NCBI RefSeq assembly: GCF_001638985.1
Contig: NW_017265149.1
Span: 437,241 to 501,240, forward strand
DNA from: Phycomyces blakesleeanus NRRL 1555(-)
Lineage: Eukaryota > Mucoromycota > Mucoromycetes > Mucorales > Phycomycetaceae
Length of the DNA stretch: 64,000 bases
Reading direction: 5' to 3'
The position numbers were made by a program, and so were the translations under genes. Positions 38,520 to 50,967 of this stretch are shown piece by piece. Under the pieces are notes generated by a model. It was not told the DNA's origin and searched no databases. It worked only from the letters and a program-made list of their open reading frames with translations. How positions within the stretch are numbered: the stretch's first letter is position 1; the number at the start of each line of letters is the position of its first letter.

Positions 38520-40467
38520 ATGGACTCGCAATCAGAACAGCGTCGTGGTACGTACAAGGCTCGTAATGCCTTTAAACCCGAAGAGGTTCGCCGCCGCCGA
38601 GAGACAGCTCAGGTGGAGATCCGCAAGCAAAAGAAGGAAGAGAACCTGGCCAAACGTCGTAACTTCAACATGGAGAACTTGGAAGACGATTCCGAAGACG
38701 AAGCTAATGTCGGCTCTATGGAACACCAGGTAAAACATATTAGCACAATTTAGAAAGCGCATATGTATAAGTATAGGATTTATTATAAGACCTATTATAT
38801 GTATTCAAATTGTAAAATTATCTTTCAATACTAAGAAATAATACCATTATCATCTTTACTATACAAAGGTGTCTGAGTTGCCGATGATGACGCAGGGTGC
38901 TTATTCTTCTAATGAAGATGCCCAGCTTCAAGCAACAGCTCAGTTCAGAAAGCTGCTCTCCAAGGAGAAGAACCCTCCTATCGAACAAGTGATTGCTTGT
39001 GGCGTCGTACCTCGATTTGTTGAATTTCTTAGTTCAGCAAACACTCAGTTGCAAGCAAGTGAAATAATATAAAAATGTATTGGATATTTTGGATTATGGA
39101 TTCTAATATGTTTTTTTGTGAAAATGATATTATTAATATTCATAATAATAGTTTGAGGCTGCATGGGCACTGACAAACATTGCATCTGGCTCGTCTCAGC
39201 AGACAACTATCGTTATTGAGGCCGGTGCAGTTTCTCATTTTATCAAATTGTTGAGTAGTCCCGTAGTAGATGTCAAGGAGCAAGCAGTGTGGGCCTTGGG
39301 TAACATTGCTGGTGATAATCCTACGTGTCGTGATTTTGTCCTCAAAAGTGGTGCACTTGCACCTCTTTTGAACATTTTTGAAAATACCGCAAAGCTGTCC
39401 ATGATCCGTAATGCTACCTGGACACTATCCAACTTTTGCCGTGGCAAGAACCCTCAACCAGATTGGCGTTTGGTATGTGTTATGCGTGTGGAGGCAATCC
39501 ATATATATAGATATCGAAAATAAAAAACAAAATAAAACAAAACAAAAGGAAGTGAGAGCGTGTTTTATATTCATTTAACGTCTTTGTATAGATTGCCCCA
39601 GCTTTGAATATCTTGGCTCGCTTGACAATGTCAGATGATGAAGAGGTTCTTGTGGACACTTGCTGGGCAATTTCTTATCTTTCGGATGGTACAAATGACA
39701 GGATTGATGCAGTAGTAAATTCGGGTGTGTGTGGTAGACTGGTGGAGCTTCTGAAACACCCTTCGCCTGCGGTCCAGACACCTGCTCTTCGATCGGTGGG
39801 TAACATCGTGACCGGTGATGATAGTCAGACCCAGGTGGTGATCAACTGTGGAGCACTAGAAGCACTGCTGTATATGATGGCAAGTCCTAAAGAAGGGATC
39901 CGTAAAGAGGCCTGTTGGGCTGTATCCAACATTACTGCCGGAAATCACAATCAAATCCAAGCTGTCATTGATGCAGGACTGGTGGCACCTTTGTTGCACA
40001 TTATGACCACAGGAGAGTTCAAGACAAAGAAAGAAGCTTGTTGGGCAATTTGCAATGCAACTTCAGGTGGACTTAACCATCCTGAACAAATCAAGCGCTT
40101 GGTACAGGAAGGAGCCATCAAGCCTCTGTGTGATATTCTGAATGCAAAGGACAACAAAATTACTCAGGTTGCTTTGGATGGCCTGGATAACATCTTGCGG
40201 TCTGGAGAGATTGAGAAGGCTAACATGGCAGATGGAATAAACCCCTATGCACTTCTTGTTGAGGAGGCTGGAGGCATAGAGATAATCCATGATCTCCAAG
40301 CCCATGAGAACCAAGAGATTTACAAAAAGACCTACAATATCATCGACAAATATTTCTCGGCGGGAGATGATGAACAGGACTCAGACATGGTCCCAGATGC
40401 GGGACAGTTCACTTTCCAGCCGTTGGCGATGGCTCCCCAGGGCGGCTTTGACTTTGGGCCTCGCTAA
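38520..40467 (+). CDS. SRP1: Importin subunit alpha (karyopherin alpha)
   Basis: Four exons (38520-38729, 38869-39054, 39152-39472, 39592-40467) give 530 aa, the usual length. The N-terminal IBB domain is basic ([28 protein letters not shown]). Ten armadillo repeats follow, with the Trp/Asn ladder that binds classical nuclear localisation signals ([66 protein letters not shown]). The acidic, Gly-rich C-terminus ends in GFDFGPR. It carries NLS cargo into the nucleus with importin beta. The second intron has a GC donor (separate entry). The CEP120-like gene starts only 112 bp downstream. Confidence 0.96.
39055..39151 (+). other. GC-AG intron in importin alpha
   Basis: The exon ends CAA and the intron begins GCAAGT and ends ATAG. 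Splicing here restores [15 protein letters not shown], the conserved armadillo sequence. The nearest GT (four bases on) breaks the frame. Confidence 0.85.
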
Positions 40468-40579
40468 TAAAATTTTAGAGGACCGCAACCGATGGTGTTT
40501 TTTGTGTTTGGTGCGACCCAGTTCATTAAATTTTTTTGTTTCCCAGTAACAAACCCATGCCTGTTCTTTTCTTTCTACA

Positions 40580-43002
40580 ATGTCTTTGTTGCTGACTACG
40601 ACGTGCGACTATGCGCTGTTGGTGGCAATTCAGCAAGGTGCCTATAAAAAACAATAAAACATTCTTCAAACAACTCATTCCTAACAGGTCGCCACTTTCT
40701 GCCCCGTAACGACGACGACGTTTGCATCGAAAGTAAACTTGAGCTGCGTCTACCCGAAGCAGTCGACGACCTCATTCTACCAACCACCATCATCAGTACC
40801 AGACCTGCCACCATTGACCCCGATGGCCAAGTTATCTTCCGTACCACCCTCGCTTATCTAGTCTCAACTAAACTACTCAGTCGACTTCGTACCTACAACG
40901 CTCATGTCCTCCTAACCATATCAACACTCAGTGCAGACTGCACTCGCACCCCTCTAGGCGTTGTACGCCTCCAACTTTCATCAGCGAAAATGGTAGTCCA
41001 GCGCCACGGCCAGCGACAGCTTCATGAAGTCAATCGTTTTGTCGTAGATAAAGGTGCCTGGCAACCATTACCGAGTCGCGAAGAGCAAGTAAAAGCAGGG
41101 CTCTTTATAGTAGCTATGCCAGACCACTATCGTTCCACTAGTAAAGCTACGTCTTCAATGATGGCTTCCGAGTCGATGATGGGTGGTCTGTCTGGGTCTG
41201 GGCTCGAGTTGCGTTCTCTTCATATAGATCCATTTTTATTGCCAAGTGAACCACTCTTGTCTGATAGTACAAGCACCCTGGCCACAACATCTGTACGCAA
41301 CACACTTCCTTCACCACCCTTCTCATCTTCTGCCGCCACTAGTCTCGTGGCAAGTCCAGCGCTGTCTTTTCTCAAGACAACTGCATTTTCGCGCGAGAAC
41401 AGCCGTCAGCCTATCAAAAAGAAGACACTCACAAAAGCACTTGAAAAGAAAACATTAGACATGCAGCTTTCCGATCGACGGAGGCGGGCTAAGAGCACAG
41501 ACCAACCACGGCCCGAGCTGCAGGAACCTCCACCCCTCAAGGACCGTCTCCGTCGAGCGCAGTCCCAGCTTGACCTCAACCCCAACAGTGAGACTACGCC
41601 TAGGAGCTCAGGCGCCACAGATACAGCCACTTCTAGCGCCACAGACACTGACAATTCTATCACCACCAGAGATGACACTAATGCTAACACTAACGCTAAC
41701 GCTAACGCCAATGCTGCTATTGATCAACTTTCATCTGCCCTCCGTCACATTCAACTCCTTCCTCCTATGCCAAAGCCACCTTCAAAGCCACTCACTCCAA
41801 AGCTACAATCCAAGTCTCTTCCTAGAGCACACTCAAGAATACAGTTAAAGACGCACCAGTCTTCTTCTTCACGTCAATTTTCATTCTCACCAACACCACT
41901 TTCATTACCACCACTTTCATTAAAACTGTCGTTATCTTCTTTACCATCAAAGCCTACACCCATCGCCACAGCCACGACCACGACCACGACCACAACCGCA
42001 AACACAATCACAAAAAGCACAAAAACTGCCAAAACCCTCAAATCCAACAAATCCACCAAGACCAACAGAAACAGGACCACAACGCCAGAGACACCAGAGA
42101 CGCCAGAAACATCGGATAAATCTAATAGCAGTCTACCACAGCCATTGGCCTGTAGCACGACAGGGGAAGATGTGTTGCGGTATCATCAGATTGGAAAAGG
42201 AACTTCGTCCTACACATTTTATTTCAACATTGTTCATGCCGATCACCTTCAGCCATTACTGAGATCCTCGTCTCGTAGACGTCGTGGTGTAGATCACACA
42301 CCATTTTTTACATATGCTTTCTTGTCCAAGACAGTCATGTGCCCGGCATCGTCGTTCTCTAGTACGCACCAGGCCTGGCAGACATGTTTTCATTTACGTG
42401 GACACCTATACGACATCCAGGAGTGGTTAGATGACCAGTGCCGCCTTCAGCTGTCGCTGGTGCTGATGGACGCCAATGACGCTACGAATCCTCTCAAAAA
42501 AGACACGGTCGGTGTGGCCCAGGTTCCGCTGGCCGGCCTTGCATTCGAGAGCCCGTTTCTGTCGAGTGATCCATACAACCAGCCCAGCCGGCGTACATCA
42601 GCCATCGATCGTATCCTGACCGAACGTTCATTTCCGGTGTACGATCTCAATCGGCGACATCTTTCGGTCACTCCGTCAGAAGAGATCGCCAAGGTGACGG
42701 TTCGTCTGGGACTTGTGAGTGGCTGGTGGAGTGAGTCCAGCGCAGGTACGACGCGCATTCCCACCGACAGTCTGAAACGGAACAACAGCCACACCGATGC
42801 TGATCCCTGGGATAGTATGAAGAACAAAAAGGTCCGACATCTGTCGACCTCTACTGCAACCACGAATACGAACATGACCACGTCCACATCCACAACCGCG
42901 ACCACGAACACTTTGGATAGCGGCCGACCACATCAGGCGCTTCATTCGATCCTCAATTCTCGCTATCAGCCCAGAAAGAAAGCACCTTATTTACATACTT
43001 AA
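40580..43002 (+). CDS. CEP120-like C2-domain protein
   Basis: Two exons (40580-40637, 40688-43002) give 790 aa. The N-terminus YALLVAIQQGRHFLPRNDDD matches the CEP120 opening (LIVVSILEGRHFP in human, from memory), and GVVRLQLSSAKM plus WQPL fits the end of that first C2 domain. The middle, about 200 residues, is Ser/Thr/Pro/Lys-rich low complexity. The C-terminal third starts with RYHQIGKGTSSYTFYFNIVH and continues to QLSLVLMDA and DTVGVAQVPLAGL, like the DUF3668/CEP120 second C2 module. In animals CEP120 builds centrioles and cilia. Assignment rests on motif order rather than an alignment. The coding region is more GC-rich than its flanks. Confidence 0.7.
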
Positions 43003-43068
43003 CCAAACATTATTATTGTTATTATTATTACTATTATTACTATTATTATCTAAATACATACACATACA

Positions 43069-43108
<40 letters not shown>

Positions 43109-43482
43109 ATATAAATAAATATATAAATATATACATATAAATGACATGCTTTTATTAATATTATTAATATTATGAACATAAACATTTAACATTAAAAGAA
43201 GAGATATATAATAAACATTAAAACTTAAATAAAAAGAAAAAGAAAATAAGGTTTTGTTGGAAATGAAAGTATATGCATTGTTGTTGTTGTTGTTGGTGAA
43301 TTGGTGAGTTGGTGGTAGTTGGTGATAGTTGGTGATAGTAGTAATGGTAATAATGGAAGTAAAGGAAGTAAAGGAAGTAATTGAAGTAAAGAAAATAACA
43401 ATAGCAGTGGTAGTAATGGAGATAATGATAGTAGTGATGGAATTTGTATGTGTATATAGTGTGCAGTGTGTATGGTTGTCGC

Positions 43483-43532
<50 letters not shown>

Positions 43533-43594
43533 TCTTTCTCTGCTGTTATTGTTGCTTATTCCTATAAGAAATGAAAAAGAAAAGAAAAAAATGA
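43003..43594. repeat. Microsatellite-rich convergent spacer
   Basis: Between two converging genes lie (AATA)n at 43070-43120, a G/T-rich (GTTGTT) tract near 43277-43300, degenerate (GGTAAT/GAAGTAAA) tracts at about 43340-43440 and a (TAT)n run at 43483-43531. No gene is seen. Long antisense frames here come only from the repeats. Confidence 0.85.
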
Positions 43595-45148
43595 TCATAA
43601 TTGATGTTGGACTGTAGGAGGTGGGAAAACGATCTTTTCTGCTTCTTCTGCAAGTGCCTTAAGAGATCGGGCGATGCGTGAAAGTGCAGGTAGGTGAGAT
43701 GGATCGACGTGGTTCCGTACTCGCACCAGTCGTTCCATTGCTCTGTCCCATTCTGGGAGAACGCCTTCATCTCGGATTGGCGGAATGAGAATGGGTGGAA
43801 GCACAGGAGCCGTAATTGTCGAAATCGATTGAGATGGAGGGGAGGAAGTACTACTTGATTGTCGATAATCTGATAAAGGATCGAATCGGGGGAATGAACG
43901 ATCGGATGAAATAGGTGGTAATGACAATGGGCTGTTTTTGTTGATATTGATACTGTTATTGTTATTGCTATTGTTATTGCTATTGCTACTGTTAATGATG
44001 CTACTGCTGTTGCTGCTGCTGCTGCTGCTACTACTGCTGCTGTTAATGTTAATGATATTGTTATTGTGGTGGTTGTGATTGTGGTTACTGCTTGAGTTCC
44101 AAGGTTGTGGGGAGTATGGACGAAGAAAAGAGCGTTTTTGTTGTTGTGGTGGCGGCGGCGGTGGCGGTGGCGGCGGTTGAAGAGAGTGTTGATGAGGATG
44201 TTGTGGGCTTGGGTGCATGATTTGTTGATGGTTGAATAAAAATCGAGTAGAGGGTTCTCTATCTCGAGTGAATTGTGTACGTCTTGGGATGATATAATCT
44301 TCGATGGCTGGCACCGGTATTGAGTTTTCCTGAACCGGCAGGCGCTTTGTTCCTCGGTGACGCTTTGCAGTCTTTCTCTCTCTTTTGTCATGAATCGGGG
44401 TTATGGGGTGAATATCTTCTAGTTCAGGTGAATTAAGAATTATTGGTGATATACGGTTGCGTTGGTGTGGAGGTTCGTCGTTGCCATCGTTGTCGTTGCC
44501 GTCGTTGTCGTCGTCGTCTTCCTCATCGTTATCGTCGCTGCCATGTCCGGCCACCATGATTCTTTTTCTCCGTTTAATCACGCTTCGTTTCATGCTCACT
44601 GGCCGATGGACATTGTGTAGTTTGTAATACAATCCGCAAGCATTGCAGATCGTATTACCTGCTTCGTCTCTTCTCCACAGGGGTGTTGTTGTGGTGCGAC
44701 AATTGGCGCATATCAAGGCTTGTTTATTTGCCTGGTGCTGGTTAAATGCTGGGCATCCAGCACAAGAAGACGATCCTCCGGTTCCATTGCATTGGCCTCC
44801 TCCGGGGCAGGACCCACGCGAAGTACCACCACATTGACCAGCTGTTGCTTCATCGCCTGCTGCTAATGTGTTGGTTGTTACCGGGGGTTGTTTTGGAGCG
44901 TGGTTTCGTTTTAGGGTTGGGGGTCGAAGTGTATTTCGAGCCTTTAGGTAAAGACCGCAAGCATTACAGATCGTATCTCCATTGGGTGCTCTTCTCCACA
45001 ACGGGGTTGTTGTTGTATTACAATTTGCGCATACGGTTGCTGATACTTCGTTTGTCAAGACCTCTTTCTTTTTTTGAGGCCGAACGTCCTTGTCAAGATC
45101 TAGACCATGGCTCTGAATGCCATTGTCTTTATTGAGGGTGTCGGTCAT
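43595..45148 (-). CDS. Two-finger GATA transcription repressor, iron-responsive Fep1/SreA/Urbs1 type
   Basis: A single exon gives 517 aa from the ATG at 45146-45148. It has two class-IV zinc fingers, C40-x2-C43-x17-C61-x2-C64 and C147-x2-C150-x17-C168-x2-C171. Between them is the cysteine-rich region C114-x5-C120-x8-C129-x2-C132 ([13 protein letters not shown]). That spacer is the hallmark of SreA/Urbs1/Fep1, repressors that bind iron or an Fe-S cluster and shut off siderophore and iron-uptake genes in iron-replete cells. A basic patch (IKRRKRIM) follows finger 2. The second half is Ser/Asn/His/Pro-rich, with the Asn/Ser codon runs at 43944-44065. Target promoters cannot be inferred. It is divergent from the PDI gene, 1.07 kb away. 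Confidence 0.93.
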   Translation of the reverse strand: MTDTLNKDNGIQSHGLDLDKDVRPQKKKEVLTNEVSATVCANCNTTTTPLWRRAPNGDTICNACGLYLKARNTLRPPTLKRNHAPKQPPVTTNTLAAGDEATAGQCGGTSRGSCPGGGQCNGTGGSSSCAGCPAFNQHQANKQALICANCRTTTTPLWRRDEAGNTICNACGLYYKLHNVHRPVSMKRSVIKRRKRIMVAGHGSDDNDEEDDDDNDGNDNDGNDEPPHQRNRISPIILNSPELEDIHPITPIHDKRERKTAKRHRGTKRLPVQENSIPVPAIEDYIIPRRTQFTRDREPSTRFLFNHQQIMHPSPQHPHQHSLQPPPPPPPPPPQQQKRSFLRPYSPQPWNSSSNHNHNHHNNNIININSSSSSSSSSSNSSSIINSSNSNNNSNNNNSININKNSPLSLPPISSDRSFPRFDPLSDYRQSSSTSSPPSQSISTITAPVLPPILIPPIRDEGVLPEWDRAMERLVRVRNHVDPSHLPALSRIARSLKALAEEAEKIVFPPPTVQHQL

Positions 45149-45238
45149 GGGATGGTGAGTTGCTACAAGGTTTAACAATTGTATTTTTTCATTACATCCA
45201 CGTGTGTTAAAAAAATATAAAATAAAATAAAATAATAA

Positions 45239-45269
<31 letters not shown>

Positions 45270-46222
45270 AAAAGACTATAGACAGTGTCGGTAACCGTAA
45301 ATTAAGTCACAGTCTTTTTTTCTTTTTCTTATTCTTATTCCTTTTTGTCACTGTGTGAAAGGCAAGCTTTTGTAGAAATATATATAAGGAGATGTGTGTA
45401 TATATGTATGTATGTATGTTTGTATGTTTGTGTATATATATATATATAGTGTGTGCCATTGTGTGAATGTATATCTGTGCTTGTGCGTAGTATGTGTCTG
45501 TGTGAAAGAGAGTGTGCGTAGGGTGTATGTGGAGTATGTGTGTCTGTGTGTGTGTGTGTGTGTGTGCAGCTACCTACTAGATATAGTTATATTTCAGAAA
45601 AACACTTTCCTAAAATGGCCATTGTCTATTGAATACATAAAAAAAAACCGCTGCTGCTGCTGCTGCTGCTGCTGCTGTTACAATCATTAGGATTTTATTG
45701 TCTCTAAATTAAAAAAAGAAATTGTCATGTTACTTTTGGCTTTTGTTCTCTTTTTTTTTATTTTATTTTTTCCCCACATATTTAATATATCTCGTCATAA
45801 TTTATGGCTAATTTACGATCATTTCATTGTCTGGATATATAATATTTACGATTGTGTCTATCCAATCTTTACTTGAGCCTTCCAGTTTATTGAGCTTTGG
45901 CCGATCTACAGTGATGTCACACTATGAAGAATCAATTAAAGAATTAACCTGCATGGTCGGAGTAGGAAGCTTTAAACACTTGTTGGCCGTTGATTTGGTG
46001 GGTTGCGAGCGGCGCGTTGGCCATTTTTATATTACCTTATTTTAGTTCCCCTATGTTTTTTTATATTATTAATTAATTATTTATTTATTTATTTATTTTT
46101 TTAGTTTTTAAAGAGGTTGAAAGTGTACCTTAATTTCTTCTTCTTCTTAATCTTCTTCAATTTTTTCTTCTTTAAGAGAAAAAACAAGGAGTTAAAAAAA
46201 AAAGGCCTCTTTTTTTCTATTC
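45149..46222. promoter_or_regulatory. Divergent intergenic region, GATA repressor / PDI, microsatellite-rich
   Basis: It contains (AATA)n at 45237-45270, TGTA/TATA tracts near 45395-45445, (GT)n at 45545-45566 and (CTG)n at 45651-45677. The only GC-balanced part, about 45870-46025, is closer to the PDI start and includes a TGATGTCA near 45911 and two GTTGGCC copies (about 45983 and 46017), candidate promoter elements for PDI. Confidence 0.55.
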
Positions 46223-47813
46223 ATGGGATTCTTCCGCAACGTATTCGTAGTGTTGCTCTTGGTCAACGTGGCCTTTTTGGGTTACGACCACCTCAATGGA
46301 GGCAACATTGCTCTCAACCTTGTCGACAATGCAAAGGGACTCGATGCAAACAAAGTTCAGGTCCACTTGCACACAGCTCTGAATGAAATCAAATCGACTA
46401 CCCCCCAGAAGATTGCCGGACACGTCAACGAGGCATTTGCCCAACTCAAGGAATTCAACTCGCCCCAAGACGTCCTCACCTACCTTCGTGACAAAACCGC
46501 CCCTGTTGCAAAGGCAACCGTGACAAAGGAAGGCTCTGTTTCTGTCCTGACCCAGGACAACTTTGCGTCTGCCATTGATGGATCCAAGCCTGCTCTTGTC
46601 GAGTTCTATGCTCCCTGGTGTGGCCACTGCAAGACTCTGGCTCCTATCTACGAACAGCTCGGCGAGGCATTTGCTCACGCCGACGACGAGGTTATTATTG
46701 CCAAGGTAGATGCAGACAACCACCGTGATTTGGGAGCCAAGTTTGGTGTCCAGGGATTCCCGACCCTAAAGTGGTTCCCCAAGGGCGTCACTTCTCCCGA
46801 AGGTGTTGAGGATTACCGTGGTGCCCGTGATCTTGCTGGCCTGTCTAGCTTTGTACGGGACAAGACCGGCCTTCGCCCCAAGATCAAGTCTACCAAGTCC
46901 GAGGTTACTGTCCTGACCACCAAGAACTTCCATTCGGTTGCCTTGGACCCCAAGAAGAACGTGTTGGTTGAGTTTTATGCTTCGTGGTGTGGTCACTGCA
47001 AGACTCTGGCTCCTATCTACGAAAAGGTTGCCACTATCTTTGCCAACGAGCCCAACTGCCGAGTCGCAAAGATTGATGCTGATGTTGAGAAGGACATTGG
47101 TGCCGAGTTTGACATTTCTGGTTTCCCTACCATCAAGTTCTTCCCAGCAGGCGCTACTGAGCCTATTGCTTATGAAGGTCCCCGCACCGAGGCTGGATTT
47201 GTTGATTACCTTAACAAGCATTGTGGAACCCGCCGTACTGTTGGAGGCGGACTTGAGCCCGAGGTAAGCATTTAAATATATATATAGATGTAATTGACAA
47301 AAAGGGGAATAATTCAATTGATTGATTGATTGATTGATTGATTACAAATTGTATTAATAATAACATTAACAATATTTATAATAATAGGCTGGTCGTATTG
47401 GTGCTATGGATGCTTTGGCTATTGAGTTCACTGGTGCTTCCAAAGATATTCGTGAGCGTGTCTTTAAGGAAGCTGTTGAATTGGCCAAGGAATTGAATGA
47501 CAAGTAAGTATATAAAAAGAAAATAAGTTCTTTTGGGAGTTTATATATGCATTTATTGATTTAATTAATTAATTAATTAACTATTGTCATTGCGTGCGTG
47601 TGTTTGTATTGTAGATATGCTTCATACTACTCCAAGATTATGGCCAAGGCCGTCAAGCAGGGTGATGCCTTTATCCAGACTGAGAAGACTCGTCTTCAAA
47701 AGATCACAAAGTCCAACACTATTACTCCTGCTAAGCTTGACGATTTTACCATTCGTCAGAACATCCTTGCTGCCTTTGACAAGCAAGCCAAGCCAGTAAA
47801 GGATGAATTGTAA
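46223..47813 (+). CDS. ER protein disulfide isomerase with two thioredoxin domains and KDEL tail
   Basis: Three exons (46223-47263, 47388-47503, 47615-47813) give 451 aa. A signal sequence (FFRNVFVVLLLVNVAFLG) is followed by about 90 residues of helical N-terminal extension. Two thioredoxin domains have active sites C133-GH-C136 (FYAPWCGHCKTL) and C256-GH-C259 (FYASWCGHCKTL). The C-terminal all-helical module (IRERVFKEAVELAKELND) resembles the ERp29 C-domain, as in Erp38/TigA-type fungal PDIs. The last residues are KDEL, the ER-retention signal. It forms and shuffles disulfides in secretory proteins. The N-terminal extension before the first thioredoxin domain is longer than in most members I know. 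Confidence 0.94.
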
Positions 47814-48858
47814 TATGTATATTAAATATATATATATAGGATGGGATCTTTCTTTTGTTTTATATATATATATATATATCACTATTATATTATTTTCTTC
47901 TCTTTATCTTCATTTTCTTCTCAACACATTTGATACACACTTTACAATTCACACTTCACATATACACTTTACACACACACAAGGTTCACTACCAAAATCT
48001 CTTATCTTCCTGTCCCTCCCAACCTTATCCCCTTTTTTTCGTACAATTTTCCTTTTCATACATCACCTTTACCTCCCACAAAAAAAACATATAAAACAAT
48101 AACCAGAATAAAATGAATTCTATCATTAACCCTTTAAACAACATATGCACATATTCCTGCAATTATACAGTAAGCTATCTAACAATCAGAGGCAATCAAT
48201 AATTCTCGATATGTTGAACTTACCAACCAAATTGGTCTCAAGCTTTGCAACACGCCAATTCAAACCGGAAAATTTATAAAGGCGAAAGGCTGATAAGAAA
48301 TAGAAGTAGTACTAGTAATAGTAATAGTAGTAGAGAGCATAAACAATAAAGACATGTATATATAAATTCATTGGTTATGTCTTTTTCAGTTCCTTATGGT
48401 CTCTTTACTCAATCTGATTGGAGAACGTTGGTCAAGAACCAATATTGTATTTCATAAAACACACACACACACACAGATTTTAGATGAAAGCGACTTTGGG
48501 ATTAAAATTCAAAAAAACCAATTCGGAGAGCTTACGGTGATAGACGATATCAAGACAGAGTATATACACAAAGCCTATCTATTTTAACTATAAATTTGGT
48601 CTTTAGAAGAAAAGAATCATTACACGTCTCCTCCATCTCATGTTGAAATATGCAATAACATAAAATACGTGAATCAATCGTAGATCAGTGTATGTATATT
48701 GAAAAACATTCTGCCTTTTCTTTCATCTTAATTTTCACCTTCATCTTCCTGTTCTTGTTCTTGTTTTTATATTTATTTTTTATATATATATAGATATATA
48801 GATATTTAGATATATAATATAGATATCTTTTTCTTTTTGTTTTTTCTCTCTTTTTTTT
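47814..48858. other. Intergenic between PDI and NTF2
   Basis: AT-rich 3' flanks of two converging genes. A possible very small gene lies at 48377-48587 (separate entry). Confidence 0.4.
48377..48587 (+). CDS. Possible small two-exon protein (54 aa)
   Basis: The ATG at 48377 opens MSFSVPYGLFTQSDWRTL. Splicing 48431-48476 (GTCAAG donor, acceptor after a CA-repeat, 46 nt) joins in phase to a 37-codon exon ending IHKAYLF. Codon choice and composition look more protein-like than the flanks, and a 40-nt intron elsewhere in the window shows that such short introns occur. No family is recognised; it could equally be a chance pair of frames. Confidence 0.3.
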
Positions 48859-49738
48859 TTAGGCGTAGTTGAGACGGAAGATGTCGTTGAATACCCAGTA
48901 AGAGCCACCCTCGGGGATCAAGTGGAAAGTCTGACTGAACATCTGGGGGTTCTGTTCCTCATCAATCTACATAGATTTTATAAGATAAAGAAGTATTTAA
49001 TACACAAGATATTTTTAGAGACTTTATCAAATTATAAAACTTTCAATAACCCAACCCATCTAATATTTACTATTACTATTATAATTATAATTATAATTAT
49101 AATTTTTAGGTTTGTTGGTGGGGGTAGGTTTTAAGGTCATTATATATAATATTGATTTTGATTTCATTACAGGATTAAAAATAATACAATATAAAATATT
49201 ATAATATCATATAATATAATATAATATAATATATATTTGTGTGTGTTATAAAAGAGGATCAAAATCTTACCAACAACAAACCAGTCACGGAAACCAGGAT
49301 GGAACCACGCTCGAAATCAGCGGGCTGGGCATCAGTGGTGCTGATACGGTGGCCAACCTTCTGGAAAGGAAGGTTCTGTAATAGAGAAAGCCCAAGGTAA
49401 TTAAGATATGAAATCTGTCAAGCAAAACACATATCATCTATACTTACCACCAACTTTTCAGTGATGGCAGCGGCACCAACGGTCTGCTGTCCCTCAAAGG
49501 TAAGCATGGAGTTCTCTCTCTACGCGTTAAAATAAATAAATAAATATACAAATAAGCACAAGATATTATATTTATGACATTTATATTATTATTGTTTTTT
49601 CTTAAAGTAAGAAAAAAGGAGCAAGTATAGAGAAATGGGTTTATTTACGTAGAGAGGGGTGAGCTCCTGTCTGTTACGGTCAAAGGTCTCGTAGTAAAAG
49701 TCGACAAATGCCTTGGCAACAGCGTTGAAATCAGCCAT
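48859..49738 (-). CDS. NTF2: Nuclear transport factor 2
   Basis: Four exons (49738-49649, 49519-49448, 49375-49271, 48966-48859) give 124 aa, exactly the normal size. The sequence begins [20 protein letters not shown] and has [40 protein letters not shown] and the end [20 protein letters not shown]. The dimeric cone-fold protein carries Ran-GDP back into the nucleus by binding FxFG nucleoporins. The last intron (48967-49270) is long for this window and full of AT repeats. Together with importin alpha and the karyopherin it makes three nuclear-transport genes in the window. Confidence 0.96.
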
Positions 49739-50967
49739 GATAAAGATAAGTGAAGAGAAGAGGAAGACAAAGAAGAGTAAAGAAAGAAGGGAAAAAATGG
49801 GAAATATTAAAAAAAAAAAAATGTGTGTGTGTGTGTGAGAGAGAGAGGTGGTAGTCCCCCAGTCACAAAAATAAAAAAAAATTGAGAGAGAATTGTGCTA
49901 TTAAAGGTACAAAGATGTACATTTCTGTCTTTTGTATGAATTTTATTATATTGGTGTGTAACAGTGACTATAGGAGGATTTTTGGTTGCCATATATTGTG
50001 GTATTGTAAAAAGGTATATTGCATTTTTTTTTAAAAATAAATACCATTTATTTATTTTATTCTTATTTATTACTTGAGAATTACTACTGCTACTTTTACT
50101 ATCAGTAGTAGTAATAAGGATTTTATTTTTGTTAATGATTGACTATGTGCCTATGATATATATTCTTAAATAAGGAATAAGAAATAGCAGTAGATTGAAC
50201 AATTAAACCTCTAAAGAACAAAGAACAAGAATAAAGTCTAACTAGAATAAACTTTCTTGTATTCATATTTACGGCCTATACGCACGCCTCGACGTAAAAC
50301 GGTCTACAGGTATACTGTGAGGGTAGTACCCTTGTTATTAATGATTGAGTAAAAGAGTGGTTAAGCAAAGAAGAAGCAAGACTATAGATCCTTTTGAAAT
50401 AGATATAAATGTTGTAAATGTGCCTTGGATAAATAGTAAATATTGTGTTAAAGATAAAGAGGGTTGAAATAAAACCTATTGATAAATATATTCCCAAATG
50501 TTGACTAACGATTATCGTTAAAGGCAATACTACTCATCGCTACATCATCAAGAGTCCTTTCTGTATAGATGTATAGCAATTATTGTCATCACAATAATAC
50601 TCATAAAATATATACATACATGTATAGTATATGAATGTAAAATCAAAGAAGGGGAGAATGTTATTTTTTGGATAAGTTGAGAGAAATAAAGTCAATTTTC
50701 TTGTATTTAATTTTCCAACCTTTTTTTTTTAAAAAAAAAACACACACGCACTATCCTTCTAGACTACCATTCCATTCCTTCATTTCATCATCATCATCAT
50801 CATCATCTTCATCATCTATCCCCATTACATTATCCTTTTTCTTCATCAACATAACCGTTATCCTCATTATCATTCTTTTTCTTCTTCTTCTTTACACTGC
50901 TTGATTCCTATCTCATTTTTACCACATTTTATGTTATTAAAGATACGTTAGAAATTACATTTCAAAT
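49739..50967. other. Intergenic, 1.2 kb, with microsatellites
   Basis: It holds the NTF2 promoter and the 5' flank of the Whi5-like gene. It has (TG)n and (GA)n at about 49820-49847 and (ATC)n at 50786-50816. No gene is seen. Confidence 0.45.

Noticed and set aside
43546..44391. Long minus-strand frame rich in His/Thr/Ile repeats
   Set aside because: It is the +1 shadow of the GATA gene's repeats and the ATT microsatellite.
50668..50904. Reading frame with a poly-Ser stretch and hydrophobic end
   Set aside because: Driven by the (ATC)n microsatellite and a poly-pyrimidine tract; it lies in the 5' flank of the Whi5-like gene.
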